Assembly (NCBI RefSeq): GCF_001747095.1
Contig: NZ_MDGP01000001.1
Span: forward strand, 3,145,001-3,209,000
Origin: Roseivirga sp. 4D4
GTDB lineage: Bacteria; Bacteroidota; Bacteroidia; Cytophagales; Cyclobacteriaceae
Direction: 5' to 3'
DNA length: 64,000 nucleotides
The position numbers and the translations under genes are program-made. The number at the start of each line of letters is the position of its first letter. Position 1 is the first letter of the stretch. This document shows positions 9,093 through 16,839 of the stretch, piece after piece. The notes below the pieces were generated by a model that searched no databases, was not told the DNA's origin, and was given only the letters and a program-made list of their open reading frames with translations.

Positions 9093-9896
9093 ATGACAAA
9101 GAAGAAATTCAACCCGAACAAGAAGCGAGGCAATAATAAAGCCGTTAAGAAACCTGACTACAAACATCAGGCGCTTCAACAACCCACCGAACAAACCGAA
9201 GCCATAAGGCTAAATAAGTATATCGCCAATGCTGGAGTATGTTCCAGACGTGAGGCTGATAAGCTTATAGAAAAAGGCGAGATCACCGTAGACGGTGAAG
9301 TGATCAAGGAACTCGGTTATAAAGTAAAACCAGGACAGGTTGTGGTTCATGAAAAGAGTGTACTTAAGCCTGAAAACAGAGTATATCTCTTGTTGAATAA
9401 GCCCAAAGGCTTCTTAAGTACTACCTCTGATCCTGAGGGCCGAAAAACAGTCATGGATCTTGTTTCCAAAGCTTGTCTAGAAAAAGTATTTCCAGTAGGA
9501 AGACTGGATCGATCTACAACAGGACTCCTTCTTTTCACTAATGATGGTGAGTTATCAAAGAAGCTCACACAGCCCAAGCATCAAATCAAAAAGATCTATC
9601 AAGTCAGTTTGAATAAACCCATTACCAAGAACGACTTTGAGGAGATTCTTAGCGGCATTACCCTAGATGATGAAAAGGTATTTGTTGATGACCTGGCAAT
9701 CGTAGATGGAGACAATTCTACCTTGGGTATTGAGATTCACCTAGGCAAAAATCGCATTGTCAAGCGCATATTTGAACACTTGGGTTATAATGTGACTAAA
9801 CTGGATCGTGTGGTCTATGGAAGCCTTACTAAAAAGGACTTGCCCAGAGGTAAATGGCGCTTTCTGACCGAAAAAGAGGTACTTTGGTTAAAATAA
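9093..9896 (+). CDS. rluB: Ribosomal large-subunit pseudouridine synthase, RluB/RsuA family
   Basis: 267 residues. A basic N-terminal extension (residues 1-30, KKKFNPNKKRGNNK) precedes an S4 RNA-binding domain (about 38-90: IRLNKYIANAGVCSRREADK) and the pseudouridine synthase domain (about 95-265), with the catalytic aspartate in VGRLDRSTTGLLLFTNDGEL near residue 136. RluB isomerises U2605 in 23S helix 89 in E. coli; assignment to RluB rather than RsuA/RluE/RluF rests on length and overall pattern and is less sure than the family. ATG start 42 bases after scpB; likely has its own promoter. The stop codon lies in a perfect palindrome that probably ends transcription. Confidence 0.88.
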   Translation: MTKKKFNPNKKRGNNKAVKKPDYKHQALQQPTEQTEAIRLNKYIANAGVCSRREADKLIEKGEITVDGEVIKELGYKVKPGQVVVHEKSVLKPENRVYLLLNKPKGFLSTTSDPEGRKTVMDLVSKACLEKVFPVGRLDRSTTGLLLFTNDGELSKKLTQPKHQIKKIYQVSLNKPITKNDFEEILSGITLDDEKVFVDDLAIVDGDNSTLGIEIHLGKNRIVKRIFEHLGYNVTKLDRVVYGSLTKKDLPRGKWRFLTEKEVLWLK

Positions 9897-9920
9897 AATA
9901 GTATGCATGCATACTATTTT
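9895..9920. terminator. 26-bp perfect palindrome at the rluB stop codon
   Basis: The half-site AAAATAGTATGCA is mirrored exactly with no spacer, starting inside the TAA stop of rluB. The transcript would form an 11-bp hairpin with loop CATG ending in UUUU; it is U/A-rich and symmetric, so it could terminate in both directions, or be a protein site. Confidence 0.5.
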
Positions 9921-9970
9921 ACGTTTCGTCCTTATATTAGCAAGGCTTATGCAAACGATTTCAGTATTGG

Positions 9971-10003
9971 AAAACAAAAAAGCCTCTCAAAAAGAAAGGC
10001 TTT
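9971..10003 (-). terminator. Intrinsic terminator of tRNA-Phe
   Basis: Read on the minus strand: ten-bp stem AAAGCCTTTC / GAGAGGCTTT, loop TTTTT, then a T-rich run (TTTTTGTTTT), located 5 bases after the tRNA 3' end. Confidence 0.8.
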
Positions 10004-10007
10004 GATG

Positions 10008-10080
10008 TGGTGCTGAGTGGGCTCGAACCACCGACTCACGGATTTTCAGTCCGATGCTCTACCAACTGAGCTACAGCACC
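10008..10080 (-). tRNA. tRNA-Phe (anticodon GAA)
   Basis: 73 nt on the minus strand folds as a cloverleaf: acceptor GGTGCTG/CAGCACC with discriminator A, D-arm GCTC/GAGC with loop AGTTGGTA, anticodon loop CTGAAAA giving GAA, variable GAGTC, T-arm GGTGG/CCACT with loop TTCGAGC. The terminal CCA is not encoded. The top pair of the anticodon stem is a T-T mismatch. It forms a single-gene unit with its own promoter and terminator. Confidence 0.95.
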
Positions 10081-10093
10081 CTGAAATGGAGCA

Positions 10094-10124
10094 CAAAAGT
10101 ATATAAAAAGTTAAAGCGTGCAAA
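10094..10124 (-). promoter_or_regulatory. Bacteroidota-type promoter of tRNA-Phe
   Basis: On the minus strand a TTTG (-33; plus coordinates 10121-10124) is followed after exactly 19 bases by TACTTTTG (-7; 10094-10101), matching TTTG-N19-TAnnTTTG. Transcription would start about 5-8 bases before the mature tRNA. This is the clearest promoter in the window and supports the phylum assignment. Confidence 0.8.
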
Positions 10125-10179
10125 ACATTTTTGATAAATTCAAAATTGAGAATAAGACCAACACTTACTAGCGTATAAT

Positions 10180-11508
10180 ATGGAATTTCTGCCTCAAATA
10201 GCCTTTCTAATTATTGTTGCGACTGCATCATTTTTCCTCTACAAACGCATCACTCGAATAAGAATGAATATCTTCTTGGGAAAGCCCTCTGGGAGAACCG
10301 ACAGAACCTCTGAAAGGTGGAAGACTATGCTACTCGTAGCATTTGGACAACAAAAGATGTTCAAACGCATAATACCCGCATTTCTACACTTCTTGATATA
10401 TGCTGGTTTTTTAGTGATTAACCTTGAAGTTCTAGAGTTCGTAATCGATGGGCTAGCAGGCACACACAGGATTTTCGCTCCTTATCTAGGTGACTTCTAT
10501 ACCGTATTAATCAATGTCTTCGAATTTCTGGCTGTAGCAGTTCTATTCTCATGTTTTGCATTTCTGATCCGAAGAAACGTGATGAAAATAAAACGATTTT
10601 CTGGAGAAGAAATGCGCAAATGGCCTACGCTAGATGCTAACCTCATTCTAGTCATTGAAATCATTTTAATGTTTGCCATCCTGACTATGAATGCAACAGA
10701 CATGCTCATTCAAGGTCAGGACGATCACTATGCACAGACTGGAACATTCTTTTTCAGTAGTTTTTTGATCCCATTGTTTGAAGGCATGAGTGTTTCGACA
10801 TTGATCTTTGTTGAACGCTTTGCATGGTGGTTCCACATTGTCGGAATTCTAGGTTTTGCCATCTATGTAACTTATTCTAAGCACTTACACATCGCTATGG
10901 CATTTCCGAATACATGGTATTCCAACCTTGAAGAAAAAGGTAAAATTGAGAATATGCCTGTAGTGACAAACGAAGTAAAAATGATGCTAGGCATGCCTGC
11001 GGAAGGCTCCAATGAACCTCCTGCCGAAATTGCCCGGTTTGGAGCCAAGGATGTCAATGATTTGAGTTGGGTCAACATCATGAATGCCTACTCATGTACT
11101 GAGTGTGGTAGATGTACTTCCCAATGTCCAGCCAATATGACTGGCAAAAAGCTGTCACCACGAAAAATTATGATGGCCACCCGTGATCGAGCGGAAGAAG
11201 TAGGTGCGAGTCTGGCCAAGGGAGGAAAAGGTCTTGAAGATGGTAAGTCATTATTAGGCGACTATATTACCAAGGAAGAAATAAATGCTTGTACCAGTTG
11301 TAATGCCTGTGTGGAAGCTTGCCCAATTAATATTGATCCATTGTCGATTATTCTCGAAATGAGGCGCTATGTCTCGATGGAAGAATCGGCAGCACCAGCA
11401 TCATGGAATGGAATGTTCCAAAATATCGAGACGAGTTTCTCCCCATGGAAATTCGCCCCAACCGATAGATTCAACTGGGCAGAAGACTTAAACAAAGAAT
11501 CGAAATAA
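10180..11508 (+). CDS. Membrane-bound 4Fe-4S dicluster protein (HdrC/GlpC-like, NarI-like N-terminus)
   Basis: 442 residues. The N-terminal 240 residues hold about five or six transmembrane helices (first at 4-22) and resemble membrane subunits of respiratory Fe-S oxidoreductases. The soluble C-terminal half carries two 4Fe-4S motifs: CTECGRCTSQCP near residue 306 and CTSCNACVEACP near residue 371, the pattern of HdrC/GlpC. It is followed 10 bases later by a CCG-domain protein, making a two-subunit HdrCB-like complex. In this phylum such pairs are thought to pass electrons between a soluble donor (for example electron-transfer flavoprotein) and the quinone pool; the donor is not in the window and this role is inference. 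ATG start, no Shine-Dalgarno. Confidence 0.85.
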   Translation: MEFLPQIAFLIIVATASFFLYKRITRIRMNIFLGKPSGRTDRTSERWKTMLLVAFGQQKMFKRIIPAFLHFLIYAGFLVINLEVLEFVIDGLAGTHRIFAPYLGDFYTVLINVFEFLAVAVLFSCFAFLIRRNVMKIKRFSGEEMRKWPTLDANLILVIEIILMFAILTMNATDMLIQGQDDHYAQTGTFFFSSFLIPLFEGMSVSTLIFVERFAWWFHIVGILGFAIYVTYSKHLHIAMAFPNTWYSNLEEKGKIENMPVVTNEVKMMLGMPAEGSNEPPAEIARFGAKDVNDLSWVNIMNAYSCTECGRCTSQCPANMTGKKLSPRKIMMATRDRAEEVGASLAKGGKGLEDGKSLLGDYITKEEINACTSCNACVEACPINIDPLSIILEMRRYVSMEESAAPASWNGMFQNIETSFSPWKFAPTDRFNWAEDLNKESK

Positions 11509-11518
11509 ATCTGAAATA

Positions 11519-12316
11519 ATGAGTGATCAGCAATTGAGTGTACCCACCATGGCTCAAATGACAGCCAAAGGAGAGTCTCCAGAGGTATTGTTTTGGGTAG
11601 GTTGTGCAGGTTCGTTTGACGATAGATATAAGAAGGTAACCCTAGCCTTCATTAAAATACTGAACAAGGTAGGCATCTCTTATGCCGTTCTGGGGGAAGA
11701 AGAAACTTGTACTGGAGATCCAGCCAGAAGAGCCGGTAATGAGTTTCTGTTTCAGATGCAGGCCATTGCCAATATACAGGTGCTAGATGGCTATAATGTC
11801 AAGAAGATCGTAACTGCTTGCCCGCATTGCTTCAATACGCTGAAAAACGAATACCCTGAATTGGGCGGTAATTATGAAGTAATTCATCACTCTACTTTCT
11901 TGCAACAGCTGATCAACGAAGGCAAAGTTGGCCTAAAAGGCGGTGGAGAGTTTAAAGGAAAGAAGATCACGTATCACGACTCCTGCTACTTGGGTAGAGC
12001 CAACAATATCTATGATGCTCCAAGAGAGGTTTTAGAAGCGCTGGATGCCGAATTGGTAGAAATGAAACGCTGTCGCACCAAAGGTCTTTGCTGTGGTGCC
12101 GGTGGTGCTCAAATGTTTAAGGACGCTGAACCAGGAGACAAAGAAGTGAATATTGAGCGTACGGAAGAAGCACTGGATACCGGAGCCAATATCATAGCAG
12201 CCGGATGCCCTTTCTGTATGACTATGATGCGTGATGGCGTCAAGTCCAAAGAAAAGGAAGATACTGTGGCGGTAATGGACTTAGCTGAGCTCATTGCTAA
12301 AAACGAAGGACTTTAA
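11519..12316 (+). CDS. (Fe-S)-binding protein with two CCG domains (HdrB-like)
   Basis: 265 residues, soluble. Two cysteine-rich CCG (PF02754-type) domains are visible: the first with VGCAGSFDDR, ETCTGDPARR and CPHCFNTLKNEYPE; the second with YHDSCYLGR, LCCGAGGAQMF and GCPFCMTMM. In HdrB and related subunits these Cys ligate non-cubane 4Fe-4S clusters. It is cotranscribed with the membrane Fe-S protein upstream, with which it presumably forms the electron-transfer complex. ATG start. A symmetrical terminator follows the stop. The physiological substrate cannot be read from the sequence. Confidence 0.87.
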   Translation: MSDQQLSVPTMAQMTAKGESPEVLFWVGCAGSFDDRYKKVTLAFIKILNKVGISYAVLGEEETCTGDPARRAGNEFLFQMQAIANIQVLDGYNVKKIVTACPHCFNTLKNEYPELGGNYEVIHHSTFLQQLINEGKVGLKGGGEFKGKKITYHDSCYLGRANNIYDAPREVLEALDAELVEMKRCRTKGLCCGAGGAQMFKDAEPGDKEVNIERTEEALDTGANIIAAGCPFCMTMMRDGVKSKEKEDTVAVMDLAELIAKNEGL

Positions 12317-12318
12317 TT

Positions 12319-12352
12319 AAAAAGGGGTTCCGAACAGCCGAACCCCCCTTTT
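12319..12352. terminator. Bidirectional terminator between convergent genes
   Basis: GGGGTTC (12324-12330) pairs with GAACCCC (12340-12346); the stem is flanked by A-rich sequence on the left and TTTT on the right, so it can serve both the Fe-S operon (+) and the outer-membrane protein operon (-). Confidence 0.75.
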
Positions 12353-12373
12353 ACCTCTCCCCATCAAAATTTC

Positions 12374-13228
12374 TTACAGTTTCACAAATACACCAAGGGA
12401 ATAAGAAGGTCTTGCCAAGACCCTTCTACCTGAGGCAGCAAAGCCAATGCTCCCTGAGACACCAAACTTCTCGTTCAGTGAATAGTTCAGCTCAGGTGTA
12501 ATCGCTAAGAATTCAATATTGTTAGAAAAGATGCCATTGGCAGGTGTTTCCAGATCGCTGCCATTACTTAGGGAGTTGACGCTGAGTACCTTTAAAGCAG
12601 CGTTCCATTTTGGGGCAATGTTATAGCCTACCTCCACACCCCATCGGAACTCATCGCTGAAATTCTCACTTCGGTCATTAAAGGCCAGGAGAGTGTTCAC
12701 ATACCCTTTACCTCCATTAAAACTTCTGCTTGCCTCTACGCTCAGCATCACATTGAATTCACCATCTCCTGTCTGAAGAATTTCAGTTGAACCTCCGCTT
12801 GGGTTACCTAGTGGCAGACCAAGCGTCAAGCTCGCACTCACCACAATTGGCTTGTTGACAATCAATCCATACTTGAATGAAATATCGAAATCACCCAGTG
12901 AATTGACGGCATCGCCTTCGGCCAAAAGTGTTCCTGAACTAGAGACCTGCTCATTCAATGTCGCCCTTGAGAAAAAAGGTACATATGCCGATATGCCAAA
13001 GCGATCAGTAAGCCCATACTCTCCATAAATGCTGCTGATGTATATGCCGGCTGTGGCGATATCAATGATCTCTCCACTTGGAGAATAATATTGATTGGCC
13101 TGCAATACGTACTGACTTAATTTGAAATAGCCTTTTTCCTTTGGCGTTGGCCAACCCCCTCCGGCAAATGCCGAGCTAGTCAAAAGCATCAATAGACTCA
13201 ATACCAATATTTGATTTATCCTTCTCAT
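12374..13228 (-). CDS. Outer-membrane beta-barrel protein
   Basis: 284 residues with a signal peptide (cleavage after about residue 22, SSAFA). The mature part shows alternating amphipathic strands (YISSIYGEYGLTDRFGISAYVPF, DFDISFKYGLI) and ends in the aromatic/Leu pattern of an outer-membrane barrel (LGVFVKL). It resembles the uncharacterised transporter/MetA-pathway-like barrels, about 12 strands; substrate unknown. It begins 2 bases after the stop of the DM13 lipoprotein gene and is the last gene of the response-regulator operon, so it is probably controlled by that two-component system. Confidence 0.8.
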   Translation of the reverse strand: MRRINQILVLSLLMLLTSSAFAGGGWPTPKEKGYFKLSQYVLQANQYYSPSGEIIDIATAGIYISSIYGEYGLTDRFGISAYVPFFSRATLNEQVSSSGTLLAEGDAVNSLGDFDISFKYGLIVNKPIVVSASLTLGLPLGNPSGGSTEILQTGDGEFNVMLSVEASRSFNGGKGYVNTLLAFNDRSENFSDEFRWGVEVGYNIAPKWNAALKVLSVNSLSNGSDLETPANGIFSNNIEFLAITPELNYSLNEKFGVSGSIGFAASGRRVLARPSYSLGVFVKL

Positions 13229-13230
13229 TT

Positions 13231-13908
13231 CTAATTGTCAAATTGGCCTGTTCCGAAAGCCACACCAAAAGGCTTACAGTAGATTAAAACATGATTATAA
13301 GTATCTAGCTGTGCCTCAGTTAGCGCAATGGTGTAAGTCTGTGCGCCTGAGTTTTGCATCAATTGTCCCATCTCAACACCACCATTTACCCTGGTAGAAT
13401 TGTTACTTAGGTATACGAACAGCCCCGGGCCTCTTGATGCCATAAAGTTCGAGGCAAAAGTGAGTACTAGATTGTCACCATCTTCGGTAAGGGTGAAATT
13501 ACCACTCACGTTATAATCTCTCAGGCCGACAAATGAGCCAGTCCTTTCTGCCGCAGCAAAAGTGGTACTTGGACCAACCGAAACCATCACAGAATCTCGA
13601 GCTACGCCTGACATCGCGCTGATCCAAACATCACCCTGAGACACGCCAGTTGCCAAGCCAGAAGCCGTAATGGACATCACCGCTTCATTGTTCGATGACC
13701 ATGTGATGTCGGCAGTCGCCTGTTCTCCCATTTCATCAAAGAAGTTGGCCTCAAACTGATAAGAATCGCCAACTGCCAGAGTCTCAAGCCTGTTGCTTAT
13801 TGATACTGACTGGTTCACTATTATATCTTCCACGATATCCGTCCCAATGCAGCCAAGCATGGCCGAACTAACGAGCAAAATGAGTATATAAAACTTTATC
13901 TTTTTCAT
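13231..13908 (-). CDS. Lipoprotein with Ig-like (BIG2) and DM13 domains
   Basis: 225 residues. The N-terminus is a lipoprotein signal with lipobox SAMLGC (C20). Residues 35-110 form a BIG2-type Ig domain (ITWSSNNEAVMSITASGLATG). Residues 115-225 match the DM13 domain: FVGLRDYNVSGNFTL, LVLTFASNF, GPGLFVYLS and the nearly invariant Cys in LIYCKPFGVAFG. DM13 is predicted to be a redox domain and occurs in animal Skeletor and in bacteria; activity is not established. It overlaps the histidine kinase gene by 4 bases (ATGA) and precedes the barrel gene by 2 bases, so kinase, lipoprotein and barrel are coexpressed. Confidence 0.82.
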   Translation of the reverse strand: MKKIKFYILILLVSSAMLGCIGTDIVEDIIVNQSVSISNRLETLAVGDSYQFEANFFDEMGEQATADITWSSNNEAVMSITASGLATGVSQGDVWISAMSGVARDSVMVSVGPSTTFAAAERTGSFVGLRDYNVSGNFTLTEDGDNLVLTFASNFMASRGPGLFVYLSNNSTRVNGGVEMGQLMQNSGAQTYTIALTEAQLDTYNHVLIYCKPFGVAFGTGQFDN

Positions 13909-15389
13909 GCCTGATGATATGGTAGTTCAAATGAAAATGAAGTGCCTTGATTCAGCTTACTTGTCAAACGGATCGTAGCGTCATGGATTTCCAATATCTT
14001 CTTCACGATCGCCAAGCCAAGACCCGTATTACTCTTATCTAAGCCTATTCGCTTATCGCCAATATGATATCTGTCAAAGACAAATGGAATCTGCTCTTCA
14101 GGGATTCCCACACCCGTATCACTCACCTGAATTTCCACGGCATCATCCAGTTCATTAGTCTTGATTGTAATGGTGCCACCTTCTGGGGTAAACTTGAGTG
14201 CATTGTCAATCAGATTTTGTAAGACTCTTTCGATTAGAGAAATGTCAGCATTGACCAATTCAATATTGTTTGAAATCACGGATTGGATGAGAACTCCCTT
14301 TTTCCGAGCAAGTATCAGATACTTCTGAACAACATCCTGTAGCAACTCATTGACAAAGAATGGCTCTTTTTTAGGTTGCACCTGCTTTGATTCTAGTTTT
14401 GATAGCTCGAACAGTTCCGAAACCATTGTTTTCAGCTTCTCGGTACTCTGAAGGATTATATTAAGGTACTTATCTCTTTCCGCAGGGTTTAGGTCATCCT
14501 TTTTGATCATTAAAGTCTCAATATAACCATGGATAACAGCCAGTGGAGTCCTTAAATCATGACTTACATTTCCTACTAACTCTCTCCTCAGGTTCTCCAT
14601 AGACTTGAGGTTTTCAATATTCCCCACAATGGTATCCGCCATCTCATTGAAAGCAACTCCAAGGGTATTAAACTCTTTTCCTGATTTTGTCTCGATCCGT
14701 GCGTCTAAATCTCCCTCTTGAAAACGCCTAACCGTATCGACAATACCTCTTAAGTTTCTGGTGATAAACCAGATGGCAATGAGACCAACGATCAGGGCCG
14801 CAATCAGAATAGCCAACATGGTGCCACCACCAAGTGCAGTTATATAGTCACTCCAGAGGTTAGAGGCCACTTCATAGTAATCTTCACCAGCCAGTACCAC
14901 ATAAACATACCCTTGAAGGACATCTCCTTCCATTATCGGTGCAGCACTGAAAATCTGCTCTTCCCCAGGTTTTCGCGGATCATCCCCCATCACGCAAACC
15001 TCGCCCTTAGTCTCAATAAACTCATTGATCGGATCGAGACTGACTTCTGTGAGCTTCACCTTCTTGTAGGGTGCCACATGATTGAGGATTCCGCCTTCTT
15101 CATCCAGCAGGTAGACCTCAATGCTGGGGTTAACGGCCATCATATGGTGCATGATATCATCCGTTGCCGTTTCGCTTAGTTCACCATCGATAAAGGGTTT
15201 TACCTCTTGGATTATGCTCTGGGCAATATTGGCATTCAGCCTCTGATTTCTTTCTAGATAGTACTTCTCACTAGTAGAGATTGAGAGTATGATGTGGAAC
15301 ACTCCTACCATGACCAATAAGGCCAAAAAAGTAGCAGAGAGTTTCCAAAAAAGGCTAATGCCACCCTTTAAATTCTTCGCTTCACTCAT
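13905..15389 (-). CDS. Sensor histidine kinase
   Basis: 494 residues. TM1 is near residues 14-34, then a periplasmic sensor region of about 140 residues, TM2 near 185-210, HAMP about 212-265, HisKA with phospho-acceptor H277 (NVSHDLRTPLA), and HATPase_c (N box NLIDNALKFTPEGG, G boxes DTGVGIP and NTGLGLAIV). It senses an unknown periplasmic signal and phosphorylates the adjacent OmpR-type regulator. Its ATG overlaps the regulator stop by one base, and its stop overlaps the DM13 lipoprotein start by four. The DM13 protein could be a target or accessory sensor (inference). Confidence 0.95.
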   Translation of the reverse strand: MSEAKNLKGGISLFWKLSATFLALLVMVGVFHIILSISTSEKYYLERNQRLNANIAQSIIQEVKPFIDGELSETATDDIMHHMMAVNPSIEVYLLDEEGGILNHVAPYKKVKLTEVSLDPINEFIETKGEVCVMGDDPRKPGEEQIFSAAPIMEGDVLQGYVYVVLAGEDYYEVASNLWSDYITALGGGTMLAILIAALIVGLIAIWFITRNLRGIVDTVRRFQEGDLDARIETKSGKEFNTLGVAFNEMADTIVGNIENLKSMENLRRELVGNVSHDLRTPLAVIHGYIETLMIKKDDLNPAERDKYLNIILQSTEKLKTMVSELFELSKLESKQVQPKKEPFFVNELLQDVVQKYLILARKKGVLIQSVISNNIELVNADISLIERVLQNLIDNALKFTPEGGTITIKTNELDDAVEIQVSDTGVGIPEEQIPFVFDRYHIGDKRIGLDKSNTGLGLAIVKKILEIHDATIRLTSKLNQGTSFSFELPYHQA

Positions 15390-16099
15390 TAGTCTTGATT
15401 TAATTCATCATTGAACCTGTAGCCAACACCCCAAGAAGTCAATATGTATTTAGGGCTTGAAAGATCCGTTTCAATTTTACTTCTCAGCCTGTTGATATGA
15501 GAGTTTACCGTGTGTTCATAACCTGCAAACTCATAACCCCAAACCACATTCAAAAGACTTTCTCGACTGTAGCTTTTTCCTGGATTTTCGGCCATTAATG
15601 CTAGTAGATCAAACTCTTTTGGCGTTAAATCGACCCGCTCGTTTTTGAGTAGTACTTTACGTTTGTCTTTGTCTATGACCAAGTCGTCATAGCGCAGGAT
15701 CTCACGAGAAACTGAACCACTGTCAGCCTGAGATTCCGTTCTTCTTAGTATTGCCTTCACCCTTGCAGTCAATTCACGAATACTGAAAGGCTTGGTCAGG
15801 TAATCATCGGCACCCATTTCCAAACCCAGAATTTTGTCGATCTCCTCAGATCTAGCAGTAAGCATTAGAATAGGAGTTTTGAGCTTTGAAGCCCGCAACT
15901 CCCTGCAAACCTCGAGTCCATCTTTTCCCGGAAGCATAATATCCAGAATGATGAAATCAAAAGCCTCTGTTAGTGCTATTTCCAATGCAGTATCTCCACG
16001 ATCGGCAATGAGTGTTTCGAAGCCCATATCCTTCAAGTGGATCTCAATGAGCCCACTTATATCAGCATCGTCTTCGACAATAAGTACTTTCTTATTCAT
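15389..16099 (-). CDS. OmpR/PhoB family response regulator
   Basis: 236 residues. Receiver domain residues 1-120: acidic pocket D10/D11, phospho-acceptor D53 (IILDIMLPG), conserved T (LTARSEE) and K (DDYLTKPF). The DNA-binding winged helix spans about residues 135-232 (LTPKEFDLLALMAENPG, VNSHINRLRSKIE). It is the first gene of a four-gene minus-strand operon (regulator, kinase, DM13 lipoprotein, barrel). The 210-base region to the divergent gene at 16310 must hold its promoter; no good TAnnTTTG element was found. Confidence 0.96.
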   Translation of the reverse strand: MNKKVLIVEDDADISGLIEIHLKDMGFETLIADRGDTALEIALTEAFDFIILDIMLPGKDGLEVCRELRASKLKTPILMLTARSEEIDKILGLEMGADDYLTKPFSIRELTARVKAILRRTESQADSGSVSREILRYDDLVIDKDKRKVLLKNERVDLTPKEFDLLALMAENPGKSYSRESLLNVVWGYEFAGYEHTVNSHINRLRSKIETDLSSPKYILTSWGVGYRFNDELNQD

Positions 16100-16309
16100 A
16101 ACAATCGGTAAGATTAGCGTTCATTCATCACAGAAGTGTCACGGAAAAATCAACAATATGGATCGTTGCCGTGTTTTTACTCCTATTGGTGATACTCAAG
16201 AAACAATTCCATTGAATTTTTGTGCCAACTAATTGGTTACAAAGGACTACGACACGACATTTGAGAAGAAATATTAGTCGAATTTTGACCCTTTAAGAAA
16301 ACAAACCCT

Positions 16310-16813
16310 ATGCTAAGCCCATTTGCAGAACTAAGTCCGGCCTCCAGAATCTGGGTTTATCAAGCCGATAGAGCCTTAAGTCAAGAAGAACAGTCTTCAA
16401 TATTGAATGCTTCCGACCAGTTCTTACAACAATGGGCGGCCCATGGTCAAGCGTTATTGGCTTCAGCCACAGTAAAACACGACCATTTCTTAATCATAGC
16501 CACTGATGAAGGCTTTAATATGGCCAGCGGCTGTTCCATTGATAGTTCTTTTCGTTTTGTACAGGACATTGGAACCAAGTTTAACATCAATTTCTTCGAT
16601 CGAGCTAATCTCGCTTTTTTGATAGAAGATAAAGTAGAGTTTGTGGCAATGACAGAGGTAAAGTCCGCTATTGAATCAGGCAAGTTGAATGGTAGTTCGC
16701 TTTTCTTTGATAACAATCTGAGCACGAAGTCAGAACTTGATAATCGATGGATCGTTAAAGCAGAGGAAAGTTGGCTTAAGAGATACTTTCAGACTGCGAA
16801 AAGCGTATTATAA
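16310..16813 (+). CDS. Conserved hypothetical protein of Bacteroidota (167 aa)
   Basis: 167 residues, cytoplasmic, no signal peptide. Conserved-looking features are RIWVYQADR near the N-terminus, FLQQWAAHGQAL, HDHFLIIATDEG, SGCSIDSSFRFV and the C-terminal WL-x-RY. Homologues that I recall from this phylum are often labelled ABC transporter ATPase, but there is no Walker A or B or signature motif, so that name is not supported. It lies 26 bases upstream of the PorE-like gene and may be cotranscribed. Function unknown. Confidence 0.75.
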   Translation: MLSPFAELSPASRIWVYQADRALSQEEQSSILNASDQFLQQWAAHGQALLASATVKHDHFLIIATDEGFNMASGCSIDSSFRFVQDIGTKFNINFFDRANLAFLIEDKVEFVAMTEVKSAIESGKLNGSSLFFDNNLSTKSELDNRWIVKAEESWLKRYFQTAKSVL

Positions 16814-16839
16814 AGTAGCATTTCGCTAATTTACATGCA

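Noticed and set aside
16310..16813. ABC transporter ATPase label for this gene
   Set aside because: No Walker A, Walker B or ABC signature motif is present.
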